Shown here: in pieces, positions 43,509-52,985 of the stretch
Position numbering within the stretch: position 1 is the first letter of the stretch
Layout of the letters: every line of letters begins with the position of its first letter
Assembly (NCBI GenBank): GCA_963727045.1
Contig: CAVSES010000001.1
Span: 1,736,001 to 1,800,000, forward strand
Length of the DNA: 64,000 bases
Reading direction: 5' to 3'
Source: Bog-1198 sp963727045
GTDB taxonomy: Bacteria; Pseudomonadota; Gammaproteobacteria; Steroidobacterales; Steroidobacteraceae
Position numbers and translations under genes: made by a program
Notes under the pieces: generated by a model
What the model saw: the letters and a program-made list of their open reading frames with translations, nothing else
Database searches by the model: none
What the model was told of the DNA's origin: nothing

Positions 43509-45233
43509 ATGAACGGTACGCTCGTCCTCATCGAACTCGCGGGTCATGTGGGCCTGCTGCTATGGGGCACCCACATGGTGGGCAGCGGAGTGCAACGGGG
43601 CTTCGGGTCCGCGCTGCGCCAGTGGCTGGGACGCAATCTCGACAACCGCCTGCACGCTTTCTTCACGGGACTCGGCGTCACGGCGCTCCTCCAGAGCAGC
43701 ACCGCCACCGGCTTGCTGGCCACCTCGTTCGCAGCCACGGGGGTTCTGGCGCTGGCGCCCGCGCTTGCGGTGATGCTCGGCGCCAACGTGGGCACCGCTC
43801 TATTGACGCAACTCCTGTCCTTCAACATGGCCATGATCGGGCCGCCGCTGGTGCTCGCCGGAGTGCTCGCCTTCCGCTGGGCGGCGAACGGCCGCGCCAA
43901 GAACCTGGGGCGCGTGTGCATCGGTCTCGGGCTCATGCTCATGGCGCTGGCGGGCCTCGTGCACACACTGGGGCCCCTCGAAAACGCGCCCATCCTGGGT
44001 CCGGTGATAGCGTCCCTCTCAGGGGATCCCGTGCTCGCGATGCTGATCGCCGCGATGCTCACCTGGGCCTGTCATTCCAGTATCGCCATCGTGCTGCTCG
44101 TCGGGTCGTTCGAAGCGAACCACGTCGTGGGACCCACCGGGGCACTCGCACTGGTGCTGGGTGCAAACCTGGGTGGGGCGCTCCCGGCCCTGCTCGACGC
44201 ATCGACGCGGGCGGCCAAACGCCTGCCGCTCGGCAATCTCTTGGTGCGCCTTGCGGGCGCATTCATCGCACTGCCGTTCCTGCCCGACATCGCGCCGGCA
44301 CTCGCCCGCGCGGGGCTCGACCCCGCGCGCTTGGTGGTCGATTTTCACCTGCTGTTCAATGTGTTTCTTGCCTGCCTGTTCTTGGGGCCCGTTGGCGTGC
44401 TCGCGCGCGGCCTCAACCGCTGGTTGCCCGATCTGCCGACGCCGGTCGATCCCGCCCGACCGATTTATCTCGACGTCGCCGCACTCGATTCGGCAACGGT
44501 GGCGCTCGCCAACGCCTCGCGGGAAACATTGCGAATGGCCGACATGGTCGATTCGATGCTGCGGGATACGCTGGCCGTCATTTATCGGGACGATCGGACG
44601 CGCGCGGAGGCCGTCTCGGCCCACGCGCGCTGCGTCGACAAGCTCGGAGAAGCGATCCGCCGGTATCTCGCGGACATGGCAGACGAGCAGTCGGTCGACA
44701 ATAAAAGAGGGGGCGCCCGCGGACAGGACGTCTTGTCGGCCGTCATCAATCTCGAGCATGTGGCCGATATCATCGCCAACAGCCTGGTGGAGTATTCGCT
44801 GCGCAGTCTCAAGCAAGGCAAGAAGCTCGCTCCCGAGGAATTCGAGATCGTGGCGGCCATGCACGGTGAACTGATCGACTGTCTGCGCCTGGCACTGGCC
44901 ATTTTTTTGCAAGCCGAGCCGAAGGATGCGACGCGCCTGGTGGCGAGCAAGGGGCAATTTCGCGAGTTCGAGGCGGCTGCCATGACTTTGAGTGCGAAGC
45001 TACTGCGCGCGGCCGCGGCGACGACTCGATTGGCGGAAAAGGACACCGCGGAACGGGTGGCCGAAGAAAATGGGTTGTTCCTGCGCACGGTGAGAGATCT
45101 GCGGCGCATCCATTCTCACCTGGCAAGCTTTGCCTATCCTGTTCTGCACCGGTCGGGGACCGGCGGCAGGCAGCGGTCTGCGCGAGGAGCGGCAAGCACG
45201 ATTGTCAGCCCGGTGACGCCCAAGGGCAGCTGA
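43509..45233 (+). CDS. Na+/phosphate cotransporter with PhoU-like C-terminal domain
   Basis: 574 residues from ATG 43509. The N-terminal half is the duplicated NptA/PNaS domain: FFTGLGVTALLQSSTATGLL and the second QSS-like repeat region LTWACHSSIAIVLLVGS. About residues 340-560 form a PhoU-like helical domain (ETLRMADMVDSMLRDTLAVI, VINLEHVADIIANSLV). Such proteins import or export phosphate with sodium. Upstream in-frame codons lack a ribosome site. A regulatory link to phoBR at 10-12 kb is possible but no clear Pho box is visible. Confidence 0.9.
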   Translation: MNGTLVLIELAGHVGLLLWGTHMVGSGVQRGFGSALRQWLGRNLDNRLHAFFTGLGVTALLQSSTATGLLATSFAATGVLALAPALAVMLGANVGTALLTQLLSFNMAMIGPPLVLAGVLAFRWAANGRAKNLGRVCIGLGLMLMALAGLVHTLGPLENAPILGPVIASLSGDPVLAMLIAAMLTWACHSSIAIVLLVGSFEANHVVGPTGALALVLGANLGGALPALLDASTRAAKRLPLGNLLVRLAGAFIALPFLPDIAPALARAGLDPARLVVDFHLLFNVFLACLFLGPVGVLARGLNRWLPDLPTPVDPARPIYLDVAALDSATVALANASRETLRMADMVDSMLRDTLAVIYRDDRTRAEAVSAHARCVDKLGEAIRRYLADMADEQSVDNKRGGARGQDVLSAVINLEHVADIIANSLVEYSLRSLKQGKKLAPEEFEIVAAMHGELIDCLRLALAIFLQAEPKDATRLVASKGQFREFEAAAMTLSAKLLRAAAATTRLAEKDTAERVAEENGLFLRTVRDLRRIHSHLASFAYPVLHRSGTGGRQRSARGAASTIVSPVTPKGS

Positions 45234-45276
45234 TCCAAGAATGTCTCTTCCGTTGCGAGTGCGATCGAGGGAACGG

Positions 45277-47661
45277 TCAGGCCGCGACGATGCGATCAGG
45301 CTGGGCGGCCGAATTGATCGGAATTGTCACTGAAAAACGTGCGCCGAGCCCGACGCCGCCACTTTCCACCGCGACGGTTCCGCCGAGCTGCTGTGCAGCC
45401 ACCGCGGCGCTGTGCAGACCAAAGCCGTGGCCGTGAGTCTTCGTGGTGAAGCCGAACTCCCAAACCCGCGCCAGCTGCTCCGGCGCGATGCCGACTCCCG
45501 AATCCTCGACCGCAATCTCGAGCCGGTCAAGGACGGTGCGCACGCGAATGGCAATGCGCGGCGCGGTCGAACCGTTCTCCATCACCGCATCGTACGCATT
45601 GGCAATGAAATTGACGATAATCTGCAGCAACTTGTAGCGATCCGTCCTCAAGATCGGCAGGTCAGCGATATCGCGGCTGATTTCCACGCCTTTGAGATCC
45701 TGACCTTTCAGAGTCAGAGCGGTCTCCAGCAGTTCCTTGACATCAACCTCGTCATGGGCGCCGCCCATTCGCGCAAAGGACTGCTGCGCCTGGATGATCT
45801 GGCGCAGGTATTGAACATGCCCGCTGATCGCATCGAAATCCTGCCGGGTGGCTGCTATGTCGGACTCGAGCCGCACGGCGAGGCTCTTGAGATACTCGGG
45901 CACCCGCTTGCCGCGATCATCATTGGTGAGGAATGCGGCAAGCGTGCCGCGGTTCTCTTCGAGCATGGCGGCAACCTGACCCATGCGATGATTCTGCCAC
46001 GCCTTCAGGCGCATCTGCGCCGTGGCTGATGCAACGCCGAGACTATTCAGCACGTTACCCACATTGTGCAACACGCCCGTGGCCACTTCGGCCATTCCGG
46101 ATTGATGAGATGCCTCCCGAAGCTGCTTTTGCAGCCGACGCTCGCGTTGTTCGGCCGCCACGCGCTCGCTGATATCGAGGCTGATGCCCACGAGGCGGGG
46201 GTCTGACCCATCAGCGGCCGTTACGACGGTGGCCAGAGAATCGAGGTGCGCGATGCTTCCGTCCGGGCGGACGATGCGAAACTGCACGTGCAGCTGATTC
46301 GACCCGCGCAGCGCATTGTCCCACGCGGCCTGCGCCACTGCCAAATCCTCCGGGTGAATCATTGCGATAGCGGCGTCCAGAGTAGGCCGGAAAATCTCCG
46401 CCGAGCAGCCGTAGACTGCATACATCGTCTCATTCCACCAGATCTCGCCGGTCTGCACCCGATGCTCCCACACTCCCGCGTTCGCCGCGCGCGTTGCGAT
46501 GCCAAAGCGCATCGAGAGCGCTTCGAGGTCGACCTGGCGCTGATATGACTCGGTAATGTCGAGCATGGCGCCGAGCGCGCGTGCGCCCGCACCCTCCTCG
46601 TCGTAGAACAAGCGCTGGTAAATCTGAAGATGATGCAGGGTGCCGTCGGCGTCCCTGCGGCGGGAGCGCTGCGACAGGATCGGTTTGTGCTGTGCCACGG
46701 CCTCGTCCATCCTGGCGCGCCAGACTTGCAGATCCTCCGGAAGGATCCGATCGAACAGGGCCCAACCGGCGGCCTCGATGTCGGCGGACGTGCCCGGCTG
46801 TTGTCCAAGTCCCTGATCGAGCCACACGACTTTGTTTTGCTTGAAATCGAATTCCCAGCACTGCAGCCCCGCTGCCTGCGTCGCCACGCTCAGGCGCTCG
46901 AGCAGCGCGCGCTCGTTGGCGGCGTTGCGTGCCGCCTGCTCCGCGGCTTCGACCTCTGCAGTCACGTCCCAGCTCACACCCAAGGATCGCTGCGGTTTGC
47001 CGGCAGCGTCGCAGTAGGTACGCGCGAACGCTTGAACGTGGCGAATCGACCGGTCCGGCAACACCAACCGGTAGCGAAAGGAGACATGATCCTCTCCGCG
47101 GGCGAGAGATTTCGACATGGCCTCTCCGCCCGCGCCCTTATCGTCCGGATGCACCCACTTGAAGAGGTCACTGCCGAGTTCGGCACCGAAATGCCGCCGC
47201 GACGCCGCCGCTGCCTCGGCGGCGGGCAACCGGCTCTCGTCCCAGGTGATTGCATAGGTATTCCAATCGAGTTCCCAGCAATAGATGCCGGCGGCCTGGG
47301 TGGCCACGCTCAATCGCTCGAGCAGTGCTTGCGACTGCTCGGCCGCGCGTGCGATACGCGCTTGTGCCTTTCGGGTCGATCGCAGAAACATCCACGCGAA
47401 CATGCCCGCGAGGAGAGCCTGGCCCATCAGCAGAAACCATCTTGCACTCTCAAGCGATCCGAGATGGTCGGCGATGCCCTGAAGAGCCATGCTGTCGTGC
47501 AACGCTGCGGCGTTGGCGATGGACAAGCTGGCTGTGTGCATGTCCAGGGCGACGATCGATGCCGCCGTCGCCATCAAGGCAAAGATGAGCGCAAACAGCG
47601 GGGTCGGACTCCATCCCGCGCGGCGCCATGACCATTTCTTCGGGGAATCAGGACTCAACAT
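45277..47661 (-). CDS. PAS-domain histidine kinase of the LHNVGN class
   Basis: 794 residues from ATG 47661. Two N-terminal membrane helices (about 20-105), then three PAS/PAC modules (RLSVATQAAGIYCWELD, RLSVATQAAGLQCWEFD, RFGIATRAANAGVWEHR); the first two share their opening RLSVATQAAG, suggesting duplication. The kinase core has MAEVATGVLHNVGNVLNSL, a variant of the phosphorylated-His box, and HATPase_c (IVNFIANAYDAVM, DSGVGIAPEQLARVWEFGFT, GHGFGLHSAAV). It follows the REC-GGDEF-EAL gene by 2 bp, so they are probably partners. Confidence 0.9.
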   Translation of the reverse strand: MLSPDSPKKWSWRRAGWSPTPLFALIFALMATAASIVALDMHTASLSIANAAALHDSMALQGIADHLGSLESARWFLLMGQALLAGMFAWMFLRSTRKAQARIARAAEQSQALLERLSVATQAAGIYCWELDWNTYAITWDESRLPAAEAAAASRRHFGAELGSDLFKWVHPDDKGAGGEAMSKSLARGEDHVSFRYRLVLPDRSIRHVQAFARTYCDAAGKPQRSLGVSWDVTAEVEAAEQAARNAANERALLERLSVATQAAGLQCWEFDFKQNKVVWLDQGLGQQPGTSADIEAAGWALFDRILPEDLQVWRARMDEAVAQHKPILSQRSRRRDADGTLHHLQIYQRLFYDEEGAGARALGAMLDITESYQRQVDLEALSMRFGIATRAANAGVWEHRVQTGEIWWNETMYAVYGCSAEIFRPTLDAAIAMIHPEDLAVAQAAWDNALRGSNQLHVQFRIVRPDGSIAHLDSLATVVTAADGSDPRLVGISLDISERVAAEQRERRLQKQLREASHQSGMAEVATGVLHNVGNVLNSLGVASATAQMRLKAWQNHRMGQVAAMLEENRGTLAAFLTNDDRGKRVPEYLKSLAVRLESDIAATRQDFDAISGHVQYLRQIIQAQQSFARMGGAHDEVDVKELLETALTLKGQDLKGVEISRDIADLPILRTDRYKLLQIIVNFIANAYDAVMENGSTAPRIAIRVRTVLDRLEIAVEDSGVGIAPEQLARVWEFGFTTKTHGHGFGLHSAAVAAQQLGGTVAVESGGVGLGARFSVTIPINSAAQPDRIVAA

Positions 47662-47663
47662 GG

Positions 47664-49610
47664 CTATTTGGCTGTTGCGGCCGGCCGCAAAACGGCCAGT
47701 CTGCTTTGGGTACGGTCGGCCTCGTCTTCGTTCCATCTGCCGTCCGCGTCACCAGCTCCTCTCATCAGCTCTTCGAATGCCGCCGCAGTGACCGGCCGGC
47801 TGAAATAGAAACCCTGGAATTGGTCGCAGCCGAGTTTCTGCAGACATGCGACCTGTTCGGCGGTTTCCACCCCTTCGGCAACGACCTTGAGGCGCAGACC
47901 GTGAGCAAGCGAGATGATGGCCCGCACGATCGACGCGTCGTCCGCCGATGTCATCAGGTTGTTGATGAAGCTGCGATCGATCTTCAACTTGTCGATCGGA
48001 AAACGGCGCAGGTAACTCATGCTCGAATATCCGGTTCCGAAATCATCGACCGACACGATGACCCCCATGCGGCTGAGGCGCTCCAGAATTTCGACCGACT
48101 CCTCCGGATGGGTCATAAGGGCGGTTTCGGTGAGCTCAATCTCGAGGTATCGCGCATCCACCCCGGCATCGCTCAGCGCGCATCGCACCGTCTCGACGAG
48201 ATCGAGCCGCCGAAACTGCAGCGCAGAGACGTTGACCGCGACCCGGATTGCTGCCAGGCCCCGATCCTGCCAGACCCGCACCTGGCGGCACGCTTGACGC
48301 AACACCCACTCGCCGATCGATACGATGAGTCCCGACTCCTCTGCCAGGGGTATGAATTGATCGGGAGGCACCAGGCCATGCACCGGATGCCGCCAGCGAA
48401 TCAGCGCTTCGACACTGTGCATCTGCTTCGTCGAGGCGCTGATCTTGGGTTGGTAGTGCAGTTCAAATTGCTGCAGATCGAGTGCCCGGTGAAGATCACC
48501 CTCGTACCGGACCCGGTTCTCGGTCGCAAGGTTCATGCTCGGCGAATAACGCTCGATCACCGAGCCACCGCGTTGTTTTGCACAGTACATCGCGGCGTCC
48601 GCGTGGGCGTGCAGAGTCTCAACGGTCGTGCCATCGCCGGGATAGAAGGCAACGCCGATACTCACCGCGACGTGCACATCGAGTTCACCGATCCGCACAG
48701 GCGCACGCATTTCCTCGATGATCTTCGACCCAACCCGCTCGGCATCCTCAGGCGATCGCGCCTGGCCAAGGATCACGACAAACTCATCGCCCCCGATGCG
48801 CGCCACCGTATCCGCGCCACGTACGACACTCTGCAGCCGCCGGGCAACCTGCTTCAAGAGCTCGTCGCCTGCGCGATGACCCAAGGAATCGTTGACATGT
48901 TTGAAGCGGTCGAGATCGAGGACGCACACCGCAAATCCCTCTCCCGCCCGCTTCGCTTGTTCGATGCACTGACTCATCCGATCATCCAGCAGGATCCGGT
49001 TGGGCAGGCTGGTCAGAGCATCATGAGTGGCCAAATGACGCAGCTGTTTGTTGGCTGATTCGAGGCTTCGCGTGCGATCGGAGATGTCCTGTTCGAGTGA
49101 ATCGAGCTGCTTTCGCAGCGCCCGTTCATTGCGCCACTTGGCGGCAAGCGCATGCGCGCACTGCACCACCTCGACCACGTCGAAGGGCTTCTTCAATACC
49201 AGGAGCTTGTCGGAGCGCCCGAGGCGTTCGAACACATTGGCCCAATCGTTATCCGAGTAAGCCGAGCAGATGACCATTTGAAGCATTGGATCGACGGCCC
49301 ACAGGTGCTCGATGGTCTCCAGACCATTCCATCCCGGCGGCATGCGCATGTCGATGAAGGCCACGGAGTAGGGCCGGCAATCCTGGATCGACTGCTGCAC
49401 CAGGGTCAATGCCTCCCTCCCCTGGTATGCCGAGTCCACGCGAAATTCGCTCAGCATGTCGCTTGCCGCGGCTGCATTGCTGAATATCGCTGCCTCCAGT
49501 TCCTGCAAGTCGTCGTCAGCTTTCGGCTTTAGAAGAATCTTGCGAAAGTCGTCATGGATGGCGCGATTGTCATCGACGATCAAGATTCGCAGCGGATCGA
49601 TGATGTTCAC
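47664..49610 (-). CDS. Response regulator with GGDEF and EAL domains
   Basis: 648 residues: receiver at about 5-150 (RILIVDDNRAIHDDFRKIL, acceptor Asp in VAFIDMRMPPGWNG, Lys in LVLKKPFDV), coiled coil at 160-200, GGDEF at 205-365 (RIGGDEFVVIL) and EAL at 375-640 (LHYQPKISASTKQMHSVEAL, DDFGTGYSSMSYL, LKIDRSF, VVAEGVET). Both catalytic signatures look intact, so it may be bifunctional for c-di-GMP. Start is GTG at 49610, overlapping an upstream stop as GTGA. The LHNVGN kinase follows directly. Confidence 0.93.
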   Translation of the reverse strand: MNIIDPLRILIVDDNRAIHDDFRKILLKPKADDDLQELEAAIFSNAAAASDMLSEFRVDSAYQGREALTLVQQSIQDCRPYSVAFIDMRMPPGWNGLETIEHLWAVDPMLQMVICSAYSDNDWANVFERLGRSDKLLVLKKPFDVVEVVQCAHALAAKWRNERALRKQLDSLEQDISDRTRSLESANKQLRHLATHDALTSLPNRILLDDRMSQCIEQAKRAGEGFAVCVLDLDRFKHVNDSLGHRAGDELLKQVARRLQSVVRGADTVARIGGDEFVVILGQARSPEDAERVGSKIIEEMRAPVRIGELDVHVAVSIGVAFYPGDGTTVETLHAHADAAMYCAKQRGGSVIERYSPSMNLATENRVRYEGDLHRALDLQQFELHYQPKISASTKQMHSVEALIRWRHPVHGLVPPDQFIPLAEESGLIVSIGEWVLRQACRQVRVWQDRGLAAIRVAVNVSALQFRRLDLVETVRCALSDAGVDARYLEIELTETALMTHPEESVEILERLSRMGVIVSVDDFGTGYSSMSYLRRFPIDKLKIDRSFINNLMTSADDASIVRAIISLAHGLRLKVVAEGVETAEQVACLQKLGCDQFQGFYFSRPVTAAAFEELMRGAGDADGRWNEDEADRTQSRLAVLRPAATAK

Positions 49611-49700
49611 AGTACCTCACCCGCGCGGTGCGCGTTGACCGGAATCATCGGCATCTCGTAGCGGAACTTGAACCCGTGCGAGCGCGCTTTCCGGGCTACG
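49607..49700 (-). pseudogene. Probable 3' remnant of a gene upstream of the REC-GGDEF-EAL gene
   Basis: On the minus strand a coding-looking frame (ARKARSHGFKFRYEMP, then MIPVNAHRAGEVL) ends in TGA at 49607-49609, overlapping the GTG start of the next gene. Such an overlap is typical of an operon, but there is no start upstream: the frame loses coding character near 49700 and is closed at 49796-49798, where the accessory island begins. It could be the tail of a gene cut by island insertion. The family is not recognised. Confidence 0.35.
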
Positions 49701-49774
49701 GCCGGCGGCCGGCTTTGCGAACTTGGCTCGTGGACCCCTTGGGGGTGGGATCCCTTTCCAGGCCGGATACAGAA

Positions 49775-49784
49775 CCCACGGGGA
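49775..49784. repeat. tRNA-Glu 3'-end-like fragment A (left of first hip module)
   Basis: CCCACGGGGA matches 54848-54857 inside the tRNA-Glu acceptor/T-arm region in the same orientation. Ten bases alone could be chance, but similar fragments lie at 51633 and 53942 at the junctions between toxin-antitoxin modules. Confidence 0.35.
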
Positions 49785-49896
49785 GATAAGCGGCCTTAAA
49801 AGATCCCTTAACCCTCATAAAAGTCCTTTTAAGACCCACTAACTTTGCCAATGCTTGCAGCAGCTCATCGTTTATTGCACAATAGCTTGTATAAGA

Positions 49897-49917
49897 CCGC
49901 TTAATTACGATAAGCGG
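49897..49917. promoter_or_regulatory. Inverted repeat operator upstream of hipB1
   Basis: CCGCTTA and TAAGCGG form a perfect 7-bp inverted repeat around a 7-bp spacer, just before the antitoxin start; TATAAG at 49890-49895 could be a -10 element. A further GATAAGCGGCC copy occurs near 49785. HipB-type antitoxins bind such palindromes and repress their operon. Confidence 0.55.
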
Positions 49918-49934
49918 CCGTGAAAGAGACATTA

Positions 49935-50267
49935 ATGAACAAGTTGCCTCTTCCGCTTCCGGTTGTGCGGGCACTCACGAAGCTAGGACGAGATATCTCT
50001 TTGGCTCGCCGGCGGCGCCAAATGACTCAAGAGTCGCTTGCGGAGCGCATCGGATCTTCCCTGCGGACCGTACGGCGGTTGGAAAAGGGCGACCCGCATA
50101 TGTCCTTGCACCACATCGCGAGAGCCCTACATGTGTTCGGAGAGCTCGAAAGGTTCAACCAACTCCTAGACACGGGGGAAGACATCATCGGTCTGACGCT
50201 CATGGATGAACAACTGCCTCAGCGTGTGCGGACTCGCAAGCAGACCAAGGAGTCGGGTGCGATATGA
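49935..50267 (+). CDS. hipB: HipB-like XRE antitoxin (module 1)
   Basis: 110 residues from ATG 49935, with AAAGAGA as ribosome site; a GTG at 49920 is an alternative start but touches the operator palindrome. A Cro/C1-type HTH occupies about 15-75 (LARRRRQMTQESLAERIGSS, LRTVRRLEKGDPHMS). The stop overlaps the toxin ATG as ATGA. HipB neutralises HipA and represses the operon. Confidence 0.9.
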   Translation: MNKLPLPLPVVRALTKLGRDISLARRRRQMTQESLAERIGSSLRTVRRLEKGDPHMSLHHIARALHVFGELERFNQLLDTGEDIIGLTLMDEQLPQRVRTRKQTKESGAI

Positions 50268-51550
50268 CGACTCAATTGCTTAAGCGTCAGGTGAGTGTGT
50301 GCCTTGGCAAGGCCGAACAGCTAATCGGCCAACTAACGTACGTCAAGGATGGCGCGAGAGAATACTCGTCGTTCGCCTACGATAATCTGTGGCTGGCCGG
50401 CCCCGACCGTTTCGAAGTGTCACCCGATCTCCCGCTGGTCGAAGGACATGTGGTTCGACGCGCGCCGACCAAGGACGACTCGTGCTTCCACTTCGCTCTT
50501 GCCGATACTGAGCCAGACGCCTGGGGTCACCGAGTCGTCGCACGGGCACACGCGAAGGATAGAAAGAAGAACCCGAAGCTGCCGGCGCTCAACGCTTTCG
50601 ACTATTTGAGCGCGGTTGACGACATCAGCCGCGTCGGCGCCTTGCGTCTACGAGACGGTGCCGGCGAATTTCTGCGGACCGTCGAGAAAGGCAGGCGAGC
50701 AACCCCACCTCTGGTAGAGCTACAGCATATGTACGATGCCAGTCGGGCCGTGGAGCGCGGCACTGAAACCGATGAGGACCTGAAATACCTGCTGGGCAAA
50801 GGCACCTCCCTGGGAGGCATGCGGCCCAAATGCACGGTGCTCGAAGAAGATGGCTCGCTGGCGCTGGGAAAGTTTCCAAGTATCAATGACGCGCGCAACG
50901 TCACTCGAGCTGAGGTGCTGGCGCTGCGCCTGGCTCAGCGCGCCGGCATCGACGCCGCACACGCAAGAATTGTCCAAATTGGCGATGCAGCGGTCGCCGT
51001 CATTCGTCGGTTCGATCGCACGGACGACTATGCTCGAATTCCTTACCTGTCCGCAGCTTCGATGCTGCAAGCGACTCGAAACGAAGAGCGCGCGTACACC
51101 GAAGTTGCAGATATCATCCGCGCGAAGTGTGCGAGGGCCGCCGAGGATGCGCAACAGCTTTGGCGGCGACTGGTACTCAATCTTCTGATCACCAACGTCG
51201 ATGATCATTTGCAGAACCTCGGCTTTTTGTACGTGGGCCAAGGCACGTGGCGACTCGCGCCTGCATTCGATGTGAACCCGTTCCCGGACAAAGACCGCGA
51301 ATCCAAGACCTGGCTCAGCGAAGATATGGGGCCCGTCACGTCGTTGAGTATGCTCATGGAGCGCGCTGACTACTTCAGTCTGCAGCCTGCGGAGGCTTTG
51401 AAAGTGCTGGCTGCGGTTTACGCCGCCGTGTGCGACTGGCGAAGTGTCGCTTTGAGCGCCGACGTGGGCCTACTGGAAACGGAGCTCGATGACTTCGCGC
51501 CGGCTTTCGAGCACCCGGATATGAACGTCGCCCGAGACCTACTCACCTAA
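50264..51550 (+). CDS. hipA: HipA-family Ser/Thr kinase toxin (module 1)
   Basis: 428 residues. HipA_C kinase features: glycine-rich loop GKGTSLGGMRPKCTVL, Lys in LALGKFPS, catalytic loop NLLITNVDDHLQNLGFL and metal Asp in WRLAPAFDVNPFP. E. coli HipA phosphorylates glutamyl-tRNA synthetase GltX, halting translation and causing persistence; other family members have different targets. Here gltX and tRNA-Glu lie only 4 kb away, which is notable but may be coincidence. Translationally coupled to hipB1. Confidence 0.92.
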   Translation: MTTQLLKRQVSVCLGKAEQLIGQLTYVKDGAREYSSFAYDNLWLAGPDRFEVSPDLPLVEGHVVRRAPTKDDSCFHFALADTEPDAWGHRVVARAHAKDRKKNPKLPALNAFDYLSAVDDISRVGALRLRDGAGEFLRTVEKGRRATPPLVELQHMYDASRAVERGTETDEDLKYLLGKGTSLGGMRPKCTVLEEDGSLALGKFPSINDARNVTRAEVLALRLAQRAGIDAAHARIVQIGDAAVAVIRRFDRTDDYARIPYLSAASMLQATRNEERAYTEVADIIRAKCARAAEDAQQLWRRLVLNLLITNVDDHLQNLGFLYVGQGTWRLAPAFDVNPFPDKDRESKTWLSEDMGPVTSLSMLMERADYFSLQPAEALKVLAAVYAAVCDWRSVALSADVGLLETELDDFAPAFEHPDMNVARDLLT

Positions 51551-51632
51551 TCCGATGAGGGAATAGGACTGGCGGCGCAGAAATCGACGTCGAGCGCTTC
51601 CGTGGCCTGAATGATTCCGGACCTGTTGAAAG

Positions 51633-51641
51633 TGGCGTCCC
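51633..51641. repeat. tRNA-Glu 3'-end-like fragment B (between the two hip modules)
   Basis: TGGCGTCCC, extended on the left as AAGTGGCGTCCC, which is shared in full with the fragment at 53940. TGGCGTCCC equals the CCA end and acceptor strand of tRNA-Glu at 54841-54849. It lies between the convergent stops of hipA1 and hipA2, in a gap of about 100 bp. Confidence 0.4.
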
Positions 51642-51650
51642 TAAGGAGAT

Positions 51651-52985
51651 TTACGAGCGTCTTGCTAATCCTTCGGAGCGGCCAATGACCGCCTTCTCAT
51701 TCGAATGCGGGGTCGGATCGGAAAAGCCTTCAAAGGCACTGCCCGGATTCCATTCTTGAAGACTATACACGCGCTTGCCGCGCAATCCCGTTACACCCTC
51801 GTTCCATGCGAGAAGCATTCGCTGGCCGATATCCTCAAAAGCGGCGTAGCGTGTCATCGCTTCTCGCACCCGAGGCGCGATATCTGAAACCGCATCACTG
51901 ATCGCTTCGACGATTTCGACTTGTGCTTTGACGGAAACGCCAAACGTGGCGGCGATGAACTTTCCGAGACTCTTACCCGGACTCCAGGTTTTCTTGCCCA
52001 TAAAGCTGATGCCGGGAGGATTTTGTTGGTATACGGGGTACGCGACCGTCGTAATCATGTCGTAGGCCGGTGAAAGGTGAACATCAGCCCGCGATGTATA
52101 AAGCAGCGCTAGATTCTTCGCGTGACAATCGGCGTTGCGTAGCGCGTAAGTTAACAGCAGCGTTGTCGCGAGCTGGCGGAAGGTCTCGAGCTGTGTAGCG
52201 CCAGGAACGTGATCGCGAACCGCCCTAGCGACGCGCTCCCAAGTAGTCTCGTACTTCGCGGCAGGGCGTAGTCCCAGCAGAGCGCAGAAATCTTCCATTC
52301 CCAAGCGCAACTGTCCATTGTCATTCACATCGAAGCGATGAACGACGAGGGCGTTGCCGTCCTGCGAGAGCTCGGTTCTAGCCGTGGGCAGGACTCTCGC
52401 TGCCACCTGCATGCAGAGGTGCTCGTTCAGGGTAACGTAGGGGAGTCTACCGGTGGATCCTTTGATGATGTGGCGGTGGGTCAGCAGTGTGGTCTTTTTG
52501 TGGACGGCGCCTCGCCCGACATCTTCACTCTGCGTGTCGAGGAACTTCGGCACGACTCCTGAAACACCACTAGCCGCATGTTGTCGGACCAGCTCCGCGA
52601 AGGCTTCTTCTGAATTGTCCCCCTGGAGGAGTTCGGCGACTTCGACCGGTTGGGTCGGCTCATCGAGTTTCGCACCCGCCGCGGCGACCTGAATGCGGCC
52701 GACCATGTTTCGTCCGATGACGGAAAGGAGCGCCATGGGGCTGGCCGTGATTTGAGGGCCGAGTTGCTCTTGGAGCACTTGCAGAAGGTACCCCTCAGGA
52801 AGATTCATTTGGAAAACAGGATGCAGCGTGTCGTCCCATACATAGGACTCGGTACGCACTGGCATCGTGAGTGACACGAAGGCATCGCTTGGTGTGCTCG
52901 CATGGTAGGTGAGCACGCAGCGAAAGTCGCCCGCCGACTCAAGCACCGCGACGTCCCGGCCGAGGACATAGGCTGACAGCCTCAT
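51651..52985 (-). CDS. HipA-family Ser/Thr kinase toxin (module 2)
   Basis: 444 residues, clearly different from module 1. N-terminal HipA domain (VFQMNLPEGYLLQVLQEQL), phosphate loop SGVSGVVPKFL, catalytic loop LLTYALRNADCHAKNLALLY, and metal site VHLSPAYDMITTVAYPVY. The ADCHAKN loop is close to the canonical HipA DGHAKN motif. The start ATG overlaps the antitoxin stop (ATGA). It points toward hipA1, so the two modules converge. Confidence 0.92.
   Translation of the reverse strand: MRLSAYVLGRDVAVLESAGDFRCVLTYHASTPSDAFVSLTMPVRTESYVWDDTLHPVFQMNLPEGYLLQVLQEQLGPQITASPMALLSVIGRNMVGRIQVAAAGAKLDEPTQPVEVAELLQGDNSEEAFAELVRQHAASGVSGVVPKFLDTQSEDVGRGAVHKKTTLLTHRHIIKGSTGRLPYVTLNEHLCMQVAARVLPTARTELSQDGNALVVHRFDVNDNGQLRLGMEDFCALLGLRPAAKYETTWERVARAVRDHVPGATQLETFRQLATTLLLTYALRNADCHAKNLALLYTSRADVHLSPAYDMITTVAYPVYQQNPPGISFMGKKTWSPGKSLGKFIAATFGVSVKAQVEIVEAISDAVSDIAPRVREAMTRYAAFEDIGQRMLLAWNEGVTGLRGKRVYSLQEWNPGSAFEGFSDPTPHSNEKAVIGRSEGLARRS

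Noticed and set aside
49696..49974. 92-codon minus-strand frame at the left edge of the TA island
   Set aside because: It crosses the hipB1 operator and start, has no ribosome site or domain, and competes with a better-supported plus-strand gene.
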